Source of the DNA: a virus
Direction: 5' to 3' (one strand)
Length of the DNA: 31,041 nt
IMG/VR virus record: IMGVR_UViG_3300031787_000566
Location: 1 to 31,041 of that record
In this document: piece by piece, positions 8,432 to 17,300 of the stretch
Position numbering within the stretch: the stretch's first letter is position 1
Layout of the letters: each line of letters opens with the position of its first letter
Program-made: the position numbers and the translations under genes
The notes under the pieces: model-generated
Told to the model about the DNA's origin: nothing
Seen by the model: the letters and a program-made list of their open reading frames with translations, nothing else
Databases searched by the model: none

Positions 8432-10848
8432 TATGCCTCCTTCAGACTTAGCGGGGTCTCGCCAAGGTGGATGGCGCGAATGCGAATATCGCCTTCGACA
8501 CCTACTTCAAACGTATCTGACCGGTATCCGGTAGGAAGGCGGAAGACATTTGTGTCCCCAATCGCGGTAGTTAGCAGCAACTCCTTATCCACCCAAAGCT
8601 TGAATGTGATGTTGTCTGCCGAGGCCCAGATGGAGGCATCGTCCTGCCACTGCTGGCTAGCCTGATCCCATGTGGTGGTGGCCTGTCGGTAGTCAGCAAT
8701 AACCCGAGCCGCCCCTAGGTTGATCATATCAGAGGTCTTGATGACCTTAGATTTCCACTGCTGAACCAGTGAAGGCTGGTTTAGGTTATCCCACTCATAC
8801 ACATCGCCATTCGTACCGGTTATGCAGTATAGACGGCCCTCGACGGGGTCATACCATGATGCTGTGTAGGTGAAATCGAGGTCAACGAACTGACCTCCGA
8901 TGTTCCTATCGGGTTCAAAGGCAAACCCTCCGGTCGAATGAGATGCGAGATACGCATCACCATAGAACTCACCAACAATAGTGCTAGGGTCTAGCGCGGC
9001 TGCCCATGTGTCGTTGTTAAAGTTCGCCCGTGTGATGATGTTCGGACCGGCGGCGGGCGAAAAGACAGCCATACCGTCGTGCGTAGGGTAGACTACCCCA
9101 TAGTTCATCGAGACGATGCCCTTACGATTGAGGCATGGGTAGAGCGCATCAATGCGTTGGATACTCATACCCGAAGCCGGGTCACTACCAGACACGAGGT
9201 AGGGGTATCCCTTGGTCGCAACCAAGATCGCACCATTGATCGGAGCAAGCCCAACGATATCATACTCGAATGTGATCGCGTATGCGATAGGCCACGCATG
9301 TGGGAGCGCGGGTTCCGATAGGTATAGCTTGTTCCCTACAAAACCTGCGAGGATATTGTTCTGCGCTGCGATCAGACCCTGCAGGTCGTCAGGCGGTGCA
9401 TCATACTCGTCGCTGGTGAGGGTGTCTGATAGATTGAGCGGATCAAAATCATCGGTGAACGTGTAGCTACCATCACCCCAATAGCGCGCGGCAGTTGTCG
9501 GCGGGTCCTCCGAGACATCGTAGTAGAGTGTGCCTGCTACAACGGCTGTCGATGCTACATCCACACCTGCTTGGGCATACGTAAAGGTGTAGTCATCGAG
9601 GATATCGAGGACGATACCGCCTGTGATGTCGAACGAAGCGACAGTGCAACCGCTGATCTTGAACCTATCATCGATGCCAAGATTGTGCGGGAAGGCAAGC
9701 GTGACCCGAGATACGTTACTGGTGCGGCTGACCGTAGCCAGTGCTGTGGGAAACCACAGGGTCTTGAGCCGGAAGTATTCCGTGCCTGCCGAAGTAGCCA
9801 GTGTACGATATAGCCGAATGCCACGGACAAAGTTATTTCCCGCAGGCTTGGTGGTCGGCAGGTTACTGACCGTGATGGTGACGCCCTCTTTGACAAACAC
9901 GTCAGTGGTTGGATCAGATGCAATGGACTCCTCCTCCCACGGAGTGAACCATGTATAGACATATGAACGTGACTGTGTCGGACCGCCAAGGTCGATCTTC
10001 GCGCCAAAATACGCTGTGGTTGCGATCTGCGGTCCGGGGCTAAAGTACTCGATGGTTGTCGAGTTGATCACGGTAGCCTGCGTGCCAGTCACATTAAAGG
10101 ATTGAAGCGAGAGGCGCACAGTGCCGGATGCAGTAGGAGCAACTGGTACGCTAACAGTGAATGTGTTAGGTCCAGTGACTGCCGCCGTGTAGATACCATC
10201 AATGGCATCACCCGAGGTAAAATCCAGAGACACTTGCGGAGTACCAGTCAGCCCATGGTTGGCCACATTACAGGTAACCGTTGTGCCGGAGTACGAATAG
10301 GAGCCGCTTAGGTAGCTAAACCCTGTGACCGTAATGTACGCTCCCTCCTTCAGCTTATGCGGAGCCGAGGTCGTGAGGCGAGCCGTATTGTTATTGTCGC
10401 GGGAGTAGGTAGCCGAGGTAGCCGTCGTGAATGGAACGACCGTGATAGTCGGTTTAGTCGTAGGGATTGGTAGTCCGAGGTCGTAGGAAAGCGTCGGGTA
10501 TGGGCCAACGCCATCGAACGCCAGTGAGTAGTTGCTGACCTTAGGCACCCCATCGCCAGTGAAGTAGAACCGCTGGTCAGTGATGTCGGATGATGTGACA
10601 ACTGCAATGTCCACATCCGTTGTCCACGACAACCACTTATTAGCCCCGAGCGGGTCTTTCAGCGCATAGAGTGTTTTGATAGTCCCGGTGCGCCCGGTGT
10701 TGCCAACCACCACGGGGGTAGGATAGGGGATGAGATCACCGGAGTACAACTTTGTATTGCGCGCAATTTGACCGGAGGTCTCAGGCAAAAGTTCCGGAGA
10801 GACCTTAGGCGCAATACCGTAGAAGTTTGTGATCTTGACACCAGCCAT
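8431..10848 (-). CDS. Tail nozzle-like / large tail tubular protein (805 aa)
   Basis: The N-terminus (KITNFYGIAPKVSPELLP) and the C-terminal beta-rich region (LNRKGIVSMNYGVVYPTHDG) fit the large tail proteins of podoviruses, of the T7 gp12/P22 gp10 functional class, which form the nozzle closing the DNA channel. Residues about 145-260 and 380-450 contain three inserted modules starting with H-x-L and a glycine turn (PHKLKEGAY, NHGLTGTPQ, PHNLGIDDR), a recurring Ig-like module in phage structural proteins. The gene starts 14 nt after the o-spanin stop with a weak site (GGTAGCGG). Its separation from the adaptor genes by fibres and lysis genes is notable. Family assignment is by architecture, not alignment. 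Confidence 0.65.
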   Translation of the reverse strand: MAGVKITNFYGIAPKVSPELLPETSGQIARNTKLYSGDLIPYPTPVVVGNTGRTGTIKTLYALKDPLGANKWLSWTTDVDIAVVTSSDITDQRFYFTGDGVPKVSNYSLAFDGVGPYPTLSYDLGLPIPTTKPTITVVPFTTATSATYSRDNNNTARLTTSAPHKLKEGAYITVTGFSYLSGSYSYSGTTVTCNVANHGLTGTPQVSLDFTSGDAIDGIYTAAVTGPNTFTVSVPVAPTASGTVRLSLQSFNVTGTQATVINSTTIEYFSPGPQIATTAYFGAKIDLGGPTQSRSYVYTWFTPWEEESIASDPTTDVFVKEGVTITVSNLPTTKPAGNNFVRGIRLYRTLATSAGTEYFRLKTLWFPTALATVSRTSNVSRVTLAFPHNLGIDDRFKISGCTVASFDITGGIVLDILDDYTFTYAQAGVDVASTAVVAGTLYYDVSEDPPTTAARYWGDGSYTFTDDFDPLNLSDTLTSDEYDAPPDDLQGLIAAQNNILAGFVGNKLYLSEPALPHAWPIAYAITFEYDIVGLAPINGAILVATKGYPYLVSGSDPASGMSIQRIDALYPCLNRKGIVSMNYGVVYPTHDGMAVFSPAAGPNIITRANFNNDTWAAALDPSTIVGEFYGDAYLASHSTGGFAFEPDRNIGGQFVDLDFTYTASWYDPVEGRLYCITGTNGDVYEWDNLNQPSLVQQWKSKVIKTSDMINLGAARVIADYRQATTTWDQASQQWQDDASIWASADNITFKLWVDKELLLTTAIGDTNVFRLPTGYRSDTFEVGVEGDIRIRAIHLGETPLSLKEA

Positions 10849-10862
10849 GCCGCTACCTTACC

Positions 10863-11105
10863 CTACTTTGCCCCGGCAGGGCAGTCGTTTTCGCACAAGC
10901 AGACATACTGACTGTTGTGTTTTTCGATCTGGCCGACTGTCTCTGGCGTATCAGCCTTGCCATCATAAGAGATCGGTTGGGCAATACGGCAGTATTCACT
11001 TGCCACCACGACTCCGGTCGAACCTGCCACGCAGGCGCTCAGTACGCTCAGGATCAGGAATACTGCTGGCAGCTTCACCAAGCTCCACCTGACGAAGGAC
11101 CGCAT
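10863..11105 (-). CDS. Outer-membrane spanin lipoprotein (Rz1-like, 80 aa)
   Basis: ATG at 11105 has a strong AGGGAGG site 6 nt upstream. The N-terminus is MRSFVRWSLVKLP followed by a hydrophobic stretch and a lipobox LSAC, so processing and lipidation at Cys are expected. The mature part is short and contains further Cys residues (SEYCRIAQ, VCLCENDC). The gene starts in another frame inside the inner-membrane spanin gene and runs past its end, the classic overlapping Rz/Rz1 arrangement. With the inner spanin it would join inner and outer membranes and fuse them at lysis. This implies a Gram-negative host. Confidence 0.78.
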   Translation of the reverse strand: MRSFVRWSLVKLPAVFLILSVLSACVAGSTGVVVASEYCRIAQPISYDGKADTPETVGQIEKHNSQYVCLCENDCPAGAK

Positions 11106-11217
11106 CGTTGACCTCCCTAATAACTTCCTGACGCCCCTCTTGTCGGAGCTTTGCCGCTTCTCGTGCGCCGAAAAAACGTTCAATCAGCGACAGTAGGAGC
11201 GTCAGGAGTTTAATCAC
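10996..11217 (-). CDS. Inner-membrane spanin (Rz-like, 73 aa)
   Basis: Starts with GTG at 11217 overlapping the holin stop as GTGA, which is why I reject the ATG 10 codons upstream. Residues 2-16 (IKLLTLLLSLIERFF) form an N-terminal membrane anchor, followed by a charged helical periplasmic domain (GAREAAKLRQEGRQEVIREV and onwards) ending in Arg-rich sequence. This fits a short i-spanin. It is co-translated with the holin and contains the start of the lipoprotein spanin in an alternative frame. Confidence 0.72.
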   Translation of the reverse strand: MIKLLTLLLSLIERFFGAREAAKLRQEGRQEVIREVNDAVLRQVELGEAASSIPDPERTERLRGRFDRSRGGK

Positions 11218-11384
11218 GCTGCAGGCTTCTTCGAGATAAAGGACCACACGGCTACGCCGATGGTGGCTACAGCGCCAGCGAGAGCCTCAGCAGTTGCACC
11301 ATCAAGGTAGCCCTTACCTGCAAGGAAGCCGAAGCCAGCGGCGGCTACAGTGCGGACGATACCAAAAAGCTGGTCACGGTTCAT
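11214..11384 (-). CDS. Holin (56 aa, two membrane segments)
   Basis: A small protein, MNRDQLFGIVRTVAAAGF..., with hydrophobic segments at about residues 8-26 and 31-50, a short polar turn between them (GKGYLDG) and a basic C-terminus (SKKPAA). The pattern resembles the Pam3 gp28-type putative holin family from memory. It would form membrane lesions that release or activate the adjacent endolysin. ATG at 11384 lies 1 nt after the endolysin stop, with a GGAG site in the endolysin's last codons. Upstream in-frame codons lie inside the endolysin and are not needed. Confidence 0.75.
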   Translation of the reverse strand: MNRDQLFGIVRTVAAAGFGFLAGKGYLDGATAEALAGAVATIGVAVWSFISKKPAA

Positions 11385-11385
11385 A

Positions 11386-11778
11386 TTACTTCTCCTTCGG
11401 GTATGAGCGCCACGGGAGTTCCCAGTGCGGGCCATCCTTGAATGTGCGCCAGTCACCGCCCCATTGGATCGGGACGTTCTCTGCTTTTGCCGCACGCTTT
11501 ATGGTGTCAGCAAGCTGATGGTACAGCGGCCAATCCCACCGAACCGTTCCGCCGATCATAGGCGCGATATCAACTGCATGACCGGTAAGGTGCCGAGAGT
11601 TCATGGTCTTAGTCGCCCCGGCAGCCATAAGCTGCCGCTGCCGGTCAAGCGTACGCACGCCTTCCAGCACGGTAAAGTCGAGCGAGGAGATCGCGGCAGC
11701 CTTCTTCACAACGCGCACAAGATCAGGGTGAACCCCTTCTAGGCGGGAGAGCGAACGCTGTCCGAGAATAATAGCCAT
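11386..11778 (-). CDS. Endolysin, M15 family L,D-type peptidase (130 aa)
   Basis: A single-domain peptidoglycan peptidase of the VanY/M15 class. The zinc-site motif is S61-R-H63-L-T-G-H-A-V-D70, and the second motif is D115-G-P-H118-W-E120, giving His63, Asp70 and His118 as likely zinc ligands. No signal peptide or cell-wall binding domain is present, so it depends on the holin encoded next. The preferred start is ATG at 11778 (GAGGT about 7 nt upstream); a TTG ten codons earlier is possible. It is a small enzyme, close to the 137-aa size of T5-type endolysins. Confidence 0.9.
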   Translation of the reverse strand: MAIILGQRSLSRLEGVHPDLVRVVKKAAAISSLDFTVLEGVRTLDRQRQLMAAGATKTMNSRHLTGHAVDIAPMIGGTVRWDWPLYHQLADTIKRAAKAENVPIQWGGDWRTFKDGPHWELPWRSYPKEK

Positions 11779-11796
11779 CCCAATACCTCTAGCTAT

Positions 11797-11819
11797 GCCA
11801 AGCGGCAAAAATGCTCGGC
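11797..11819 (-). promoter_or_regulatory. GC hairpin ahead of the lysis cassette
   Basis: On the minus strand gccgagc, a 9-nt loop and gcttggc form a 7-bp stem (one G-U). It lies in the 51-bp gap between the 110-aa gene and the endolysin. No T-run follows, so an attenuator or RNA-processing role is more likely than strong termination. Confidence 0.4.
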
Positions 11820-11829
11820 TAGATTTTCT

Positions 11830-12162
11830 CTACATACCCTCACCCGGAGTGATGTATATCACAGATGTACCCGAAGCAGTTCTACCTGTGAAGTACGACC
11901 CTGCGGGGAACCCGAGGATTTCTACGGCCCCTGACGGGATAGGGATCGCACCAGCGGACAAAGATGCTGCAGCCGCCTTCGCCGCTGTATCATCAACCCC
12001 CACTCCAAGGAAGACAAGTTCTGTACCCGCATTGACCACGCGGTACTGATAAGATGGTCTTGTAGTCGGAGCCGCTGACACGGCCTGCACTGAAGTTGGA
12101 GCCGTGGAAGCTGCGGTGCAGGACACTGTCAAACCGAGTTGACTGAAAGCAGTAAACGCCAT
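11830..12162 (-). CDS. Small phage structural protein, unknown role (110 aa)
   Basis: A Ser/Thr/Ala/Val-rich protein with predicted beta strands (YRVVNAGTELVFLGVGVDD) and a C-terminal SVIYITPGEGM. Small proteins with a similar C-terminus occur beside fibre or neck genes in phages (from memory, low certainty). It has an AAGGAG site 6 nt before ATG 12162, follows the 635-aa fibre gene by 11 nt and is separated from the endolysin by a hairpin. It may be an accessory decoration or fibre-attachment protein. Confidence 0.6.
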   Translation of the reverse strand: MAFTAFSQLGLTVSCTAASTAPTSVQAVSAAPTTRPSYQYRVVNAGTELVFLGVGVDDTAAKAAAASLSAGAIPIPSGAVEILGFPAGSYFTGRTASGTSVIYITPGEGM

Positions 12163-12173
12163 TACATTACTCC

Positions 12174-14081
12174 TTAACTCAAAATACGCTTGGACTTTCG
12201 AACATTATAGATATACCGGTTTAGTCTTACGCCTATAAAACTCCATCCGGTATTGTTAAGTCCATCCGTATTACCATTCACGCTGAAAGCGTTCCATACT
12301 GTGCCGTTGGATGTATCAGCGTTGATATAGCTAATTGTAAGGTTGGACACGCTATTAGTTCCACCATTACTATCGTATAGGGTAGCTTGGCTAGCCCCAG
12401 TCGAACTAGTCAGGATGACCGGATTTGCAGTGGTCCCGCTAAGACTGAACGCCGCCACCGTGGTAGTTGTGCTGGCGGGAAGCGCAATGGTCGAAGGAGC
12501 GCCCAAGGAGGTAGCCTGAATATCCTGAAATGTGTTTGCACCTGTGATAGTCAGCGTGCCAGTTCCTGCCTGCTGAAGGACAGCGTTATAGGAATCTCCA
12601 CCGCCGACAAATGTCTTGGCGGATATCGAAGACATCTGGATCGTTCCAGTAGTCCCTGATGATGTGAAGGTGGCAGGCTGCGCGTTATTGAAGGCCGACC
12701 CGGAGCCAGCGCATGTGAGAATGCCGCCATTGAGGGCAAGCGTCTTAGCGTTCGTGCTTGCAGTCGTGAACGACCCCACGAGCATCGTTGTCCCATTCAG
12801 GTTCAGCGTGCCGCTGCTCAGAGTACATGCACGGGCACTAATGCTGAGTGGGTCTTGGATGGTCCAAGTAGCTGTGCCCCCCGTTCCTGCATTGAATGTG
12901 ATCGGGACATCCAACGTCTTGCCGTTCGATCTTATGTTGTAAGTGCCCGAAGTCGCCCCGAAGGTCAGGATGTTTACCGACGAAGGAGCCGCTGACATAT
13001 TGGCCCCAAGCGTCAGACTTCCGAAGATGGTGGTGGTGGCTCCTATGGTCGTCCAAGACCCGGTGAACCCCGACGCAAAAGTAACGTTACGCGCGGTGTG
13101 ACTCGCGGTCCCAAGGAACGTTAGTGCGTACGAACCGGAGATAAAGTTAAACGAGAGGCTCTGGCTTTCGCTCAGAATGCCGGGGGTCACGGTGGCGGCG
13201 GTGGCTGTGTTATTATCGATGGTAACCGTGAACGGGGTCGTGATGGTAAGACCCGTGGTGGCCGCTGTAGACCATACGGTAGCACTGCCGGTGGCAGTGA
13301 TGCTGCCCCCGTTTGCGGTGAGGGTCCGGGTGTTGGTGTTGCTTGACAGAAATTGGCCGCAGGACAGGACTTTGCCGTTCAGGTCGAGCGTGCCCACCGT
13401 GAAAGTCACGGAGCGGGCGCTGCCGACTGTCAGGTTGTCGAAAAGCTGCCAAGCGCCTGTGCCGGTAGTCGTGACGCCGAAGATCAACGGGAAGTCGAGA
13501 GTGACCCCGTTCGTGCGGATCACCCGCGTGCCGGTGTTACCCGAAAAAGTAGTCGTAGAAACGCCGCCCGTGAGTGTTGCGCCGCTGGCGACAGTGAGGT
13601 CACCAAAAATCGTTCGGGCAGAGTTGTTCAAACTGCCGGTGAAACCGGAGGTGATAACGAGTGAGCGGACGCTGCCTGCCACACCGACTTGGCCTGTTCC
13701 CGCGCTGACCGTGAAATTGACCGCGTTGGTCTCCGTGACCGCCGCTGCGGACACGGTTCTTGCGGTGGCAGTGTTTGTAGTGAGATCGCACGAGACATTG
13801 GTGTTCGTGCACGTGGTGGCCCCGGTCCACACCGTGCCGGTGCCGGTCAGATTGATGGTGAAGCCGGTTCCGGTCAGCGTGTTCGTGTAGTCGGTCTGGT
13901 TGACTGCGCCGGGGCTGACATTTGCCCCAAGGGTGCACGCGCCCGAGTTGGCGTCAAATACAGCAACGTCAGCAGAACCGGGCACGTTTGTGGCTGGTGT
14001 AGTGCCACCGGAACTGGTTCTCCAATTTGCGGTACTGCTGTTATCCCACGTACCCGTGCCGACCCAAAAGATGTTGGCCAT
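12174..14081 (-). CDS. Beta-repeat tail fibre/spike-like protein (635 aa)
   Basis: A protein extremely rich in Thr, Gly, Ser and Ala with short alternating hydrophobic strands, fitting a beta-helix or beta-solenoid surface protein. Two internal repeats of about 192 residues are visible (about 80-270 and 265-464): RTNGVTLDFPLIF matches RSNGKTLDVPITF, GTLDLNGK matches GTLNLNGT, and TRTLTANGGSIT matches AKTLALNGGILT. The N-terminus reads ANIFWVGTGTWDNSSTANW. The N-terminal half (13.1-14.1 kb) uses mostly G/C-ending codons, unlike the C-terminal third, suggesting recent assembly from different sources. It lies downstream of the large fibre and is probably a receptor-facing or accessory fibre. No catalytic residues can be named. 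Confidence 0.65.
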   Translation of the reverse strand: MANIFWVGTGTWDNSSTANWRTSSGGTTPATNVPGSADVAVFDANSGACTLGANVSPGAVNQTDYTNTLTGTGFTINLTGTGTVWTGATTCTNTNVSCDLTTNTATARTVSAAAVTETNAVNFTVSAGTGQVGVAGSVRSLVITSGFTGSLNNSARTIFGDLTVASGATLTGGVSTTTFSGNTGTRVIRTNGVTLDFPLIFGVTTTGTGAWQLFDNLTVGSARSVTFTVGTLDLNGKVLSCGQFLSSNTNTRTLTANGGSITATGSATVWSTAATTGLTITTPFTVTIDNNTATAATVTPGILSESQSLSFNFISGSYALTFLGTASHTARNVTFASGFTGSWTTIGATTTIFGSLTLGANMSAAPSSVNILTFGATSGTYNIRSNGKTLDVPITFNAGTGGTATWTIQDPLSISARACTLSSGTLNLNGTTMLVGSFTTASTNAKTLALNGGILTCAGSGSAFNNAQPATFTSSGTTGTIQMSSISAKTFVGGGDSYNAVLQQAGTGTLTITGANTFQDIQATSLGAPSTIALPASTTTTVAAFSLSGTTANPVILTSSTGASQATLYDSNGGTNSVSNLTISYINADTSNGTVWNAFSVNGNTDGLNNTGWSFIGVRLNRYIYNVRKSKRILS

Positions 14082-14083
14082 TT

Positions 14084-14305
14084 TTACATCTCCGGTTCGG
14101 CGCTGTCGGAAGTAACGTTGTCGGAAGTGATGCTGTCAGAGGCGGCAGTGACATCCGCAAGCCACGAGGCCCACCGCGCATCCTGCATGGCTACCTCTTC
14201 CTCAGGCGTGACATCAGCCCACTCCTCCTGCGAGAGGCAGATCGCACCCTTCAGGGTGAAGCGACCATTGGTCCGCTCAAAGGGCCGACAAACAACTTCA
14301 TCCAT
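14084..14305 (-). CDS. Small acidic protein between two fibre genes (73 aa)
   Basis: Unrecognised. It has an N-terminal region with FTLKGAICLSQEEWADVTPE, a central WASWLADV helix and an acidic Ser/Asp tail with three SDS/TSD units, encoded by imperfect 18-bp DNA repeats at about 14096-14145. ATG 14305 has GAGGAA upstream, and its stop is 2 nt before the 635-aa fibre start. Being sandwiched between fibres suggests a fibre assembly factor or adaptor; this is inference only. Confidence 0.6.
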   Translation of the reverse strand: MDEVVCRPFERTNGRFTLKGAICLSQEEWADVTPEEEVAMQDARWASWLADVTAASDSITSDNVTSDSAEPEM

Positions 14306-14315
14306 CTTTCGTTCC

Positions 14316-17300
14316 TCAGCTTATATCCAGCAGGATGGTTTCGTCGAGCGCCGTGCGAAGTACGTAGACATCATTGAGGTCAGTGAGAGACTTCGCAACC
14401 CGAAGGTTGCCGAGATCGTCAAGCTCAAAATTTCCGTTGCCGTTCCCGCCATTGTACGGGTCGAAGCTCGTGGCCTTGATGCCCGAAACAACCACGGTAT
14501 TAACCGCAGCACTAGCCGAAACTGTAGCTGTGAAGTCGGGCGCGCGGAAATAGACCGGCTCAAGCTCAGTATCGATCAGAGGGAACCAGCGAGGGTGAGT
14601 ACCCTGCGCATCCGCAATCACGGTGTTGAGGTTGACGCCCGCCAGTTGGCTGGCATAGCCTGACACGCTAAAGTTCCATGGATCGAGATCGCTACGCGCC
14701 TGCTGCGTAAAGCTGTCCACCTCGGAGGGGAAGAGCAGAGTTCGCAGCGACGGGTCTGGCACAGGGGTAACCACGTTGTTGGTAACGTCGGGGCAAGAAA
14801 GCTTGTTGAGCGTTCCTGTCGAAGTCCCGCCATCAGACAAGAACAGCCCAGTTGGGCTGCAGGTGGCGATCCACGCATTGTCAAATGCCATCACCGCATT
14901 TGCACCGCTTGCCGCCGCAATCGTCAGGATAGGCGTGCCATTGGTGTAGCGGTAAGTGTCGCTCATCTGGATGATAATGCTATTCTTCAGCGTCATCGTG
15001 GGAGTCACACTCCCAGAGGTTTTTGGACCAGCAACGCGGAATGCATTAGAAGTTCCGATGATCAGCAGAGAGCTTTCAGTCTTCCAATCATTGTAGTCAC
15101 TGCTGAGTGTGATGGCGGGGTTGACGCCCTGCAAAAACGGTCCTTGGCCGTGATTCACATATACGCACTCGCTCTCGCGCCAGCCATAGAGACCAACGGT
15201 GGTAGCACCGGGCTGGAAATTATCGGAGTGGGTGCCTGTGCTAGTCGATGCAGGGTTGCTGCTCGGGACATAGGTGCTACCAGAGGTCCAACTGCCATAC
15301 CGATAGTAGACCCGGACAAGCATACCGTTGCCCTCAATGACGAATGTGTCGCCATTGGTCGGCCAGATATCACCCTTCCCCTCAACGGGGATAAGGCCCG
15401 AATGCCACTGATACCCCACTTTACTGAACACACCCGGCCAGTTTTCAAAATACCGGATCATGAGGGTCTTAGTGCTATTGGTTGCGGATGTATCTAGTAC
15501 GTTCGTAGTATAGTTGTAGACACCCACATGAGTGCCCTGCTTGCCCAGCGGTAGATCAGCAATCGTAAGCCCAGAGGCAGAGAAGCTAATCCACCCCGCG
15601 CCGTCGAGTCGGTTGATCTCGATTTCCTTGCTGGACTGCCAGAAGGTCAAATCTGCGTAGGAAGTGAACCTACCATGCAGTCGGTTGTTACCATAGCCAT
15701 TCTGGAAACGCCCGCTGGATGGAAATACCGCATCTGACCAAATCAAATCGTAAGCAGTGTTGTTCAGATTCATCGTGATGAGGGTACCAGTTGTCGGAGT
15801 GGTTCCAGCCACATCCCCCGCTGGAGTGAGCGCACGCGCCATCCGCGTGAAGAAGGTGCCCTCGGCGCTGATCGTAGCCCCGACGTTGCCTGCGTTTCCT
15901 GAAGTACGGAGCCAGCAAGTGCCGACATAGACGCCGTAGTATTTGTTCCAGTCAGATTGGTGCTGACCGCGAGAGCGGGACAGCAAAGGATGGGCACCCA
16001 TCACCATGCTATTGGTGAGGTAGATGTCTCCGATAACATCGACAGCAAATGCCGCATTGACGTTATTGGTTGGGATTACAGCCTGATTCCATACGTTGGG
16101 TGCTTTGTCCGTCAAAGCCGCCAAAATGATACCATCGGCGGTAAAGCTGCCGGTGGTATACGAGCGGCTAGTGACTATGCGCTGGATGCGTGCGACAAGT
16201 TCGGGCCGGTTCTGGAAGACCGAGACAATCTCAATGTTGACGCATGAGCGGTTGCCGGTGTTTGGAGCGAAGCGCGGGAAAGTGCCGGGACCAAGCGTCA
16301 CAGTGAAGTTGGTCGGGTTCTTCCACGGGTAGAGGTAGAGGTCTTCATTCTCGTTCGAGAGGATGCCCGAACGATCATCTGCTTCGGTCGAAAAATAAAC
16401 ATCGATCTTGCGAGCAATCGGGAGGTACGGCAGGCCGATATTGATAGGCGGTGCAGTGATAAGACCGCCGGGAGCCTGAGAGCGTGCCGCCCAGATACCT
16501 TGGATCGCGTATCCGACCTGCTGCTGGATGCCGGTATAGATCGTGTCGTCAGCAAAGGTCTTGTTGGCCGCACATACGGGCAGCGCGGCAGGCGCTGCCA
16601 CGGGGTTGCGCTGAATCATGAGTTCGCAGATGTGCATCTCCCGACCGACATCTGCAGTACCGGAAAAACCTATCGCCGGAGCGTATTGGACGCCCGCAGA
16701 AGCAGTCATGTCAAACCACAGGTAATACCAACGCTTACCGTTGATGGTGCCCATGTCGAAGTAGCCGATGCGATAGGACCCCCAGTTTTCGGTGAACCCA
16801 GTGATCGCACCAGTCGCGTCATAACTATATGTGACCGCGACAAAAGCTGAGTTTCGAAGCTGAATAGTGCTTGCAGTCGCGCTGCCGGGTGTGATGGAGA
16901 TGATAGCATGGGTACGGATGACATCACCCGCCGATGCAGCCGCAGTCTTGCAGTTAGTCGCGGTGAAAAAACCGTTGGTGGCGCTGTTCTGCGTGAGAAG
17001 GACACCCTGCCCTGTGCTGGCGAAGATCGATGGATCGGAATGCGCGCCTGCGTAGGCGATGGTATCCGCCGAAACGCTCTTGGTCAGGTATGCCGGGTCA
17101 CTCGCCGTGTGAGGTGCAGCAGCATCATGCCAAGGGGCTGAGAAATAGGTGTCACCGGGCTGCAGCAGAGACCCCAGAAGCCGCCCACTGGCATCGTAAT
17201 ACAGCCTCTCTTCGTTGGCGATGCAGCTTACAAAGCTGCTAGTCGCAAACCGCCAACGCCCTGCAGTAGACTGAAAATACATCGCATCAGGCGCTGCAAT

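Noticed and set aside
14096-14145. Diversity-generating template repeat near the fibre genes
   Set aside because: The imperfect 18-bp repeats simply encode a Ser/Asp tail; there is no reverse transcriptase gene and no variable/template pair.
13177-14663. Plus-strand open frames opposite the fibre genes
   Set aside because: They mirror Thr/Gly/Val-rich repeats of the fibre on the other strand and cross gene boundaries of a well-formed operon.
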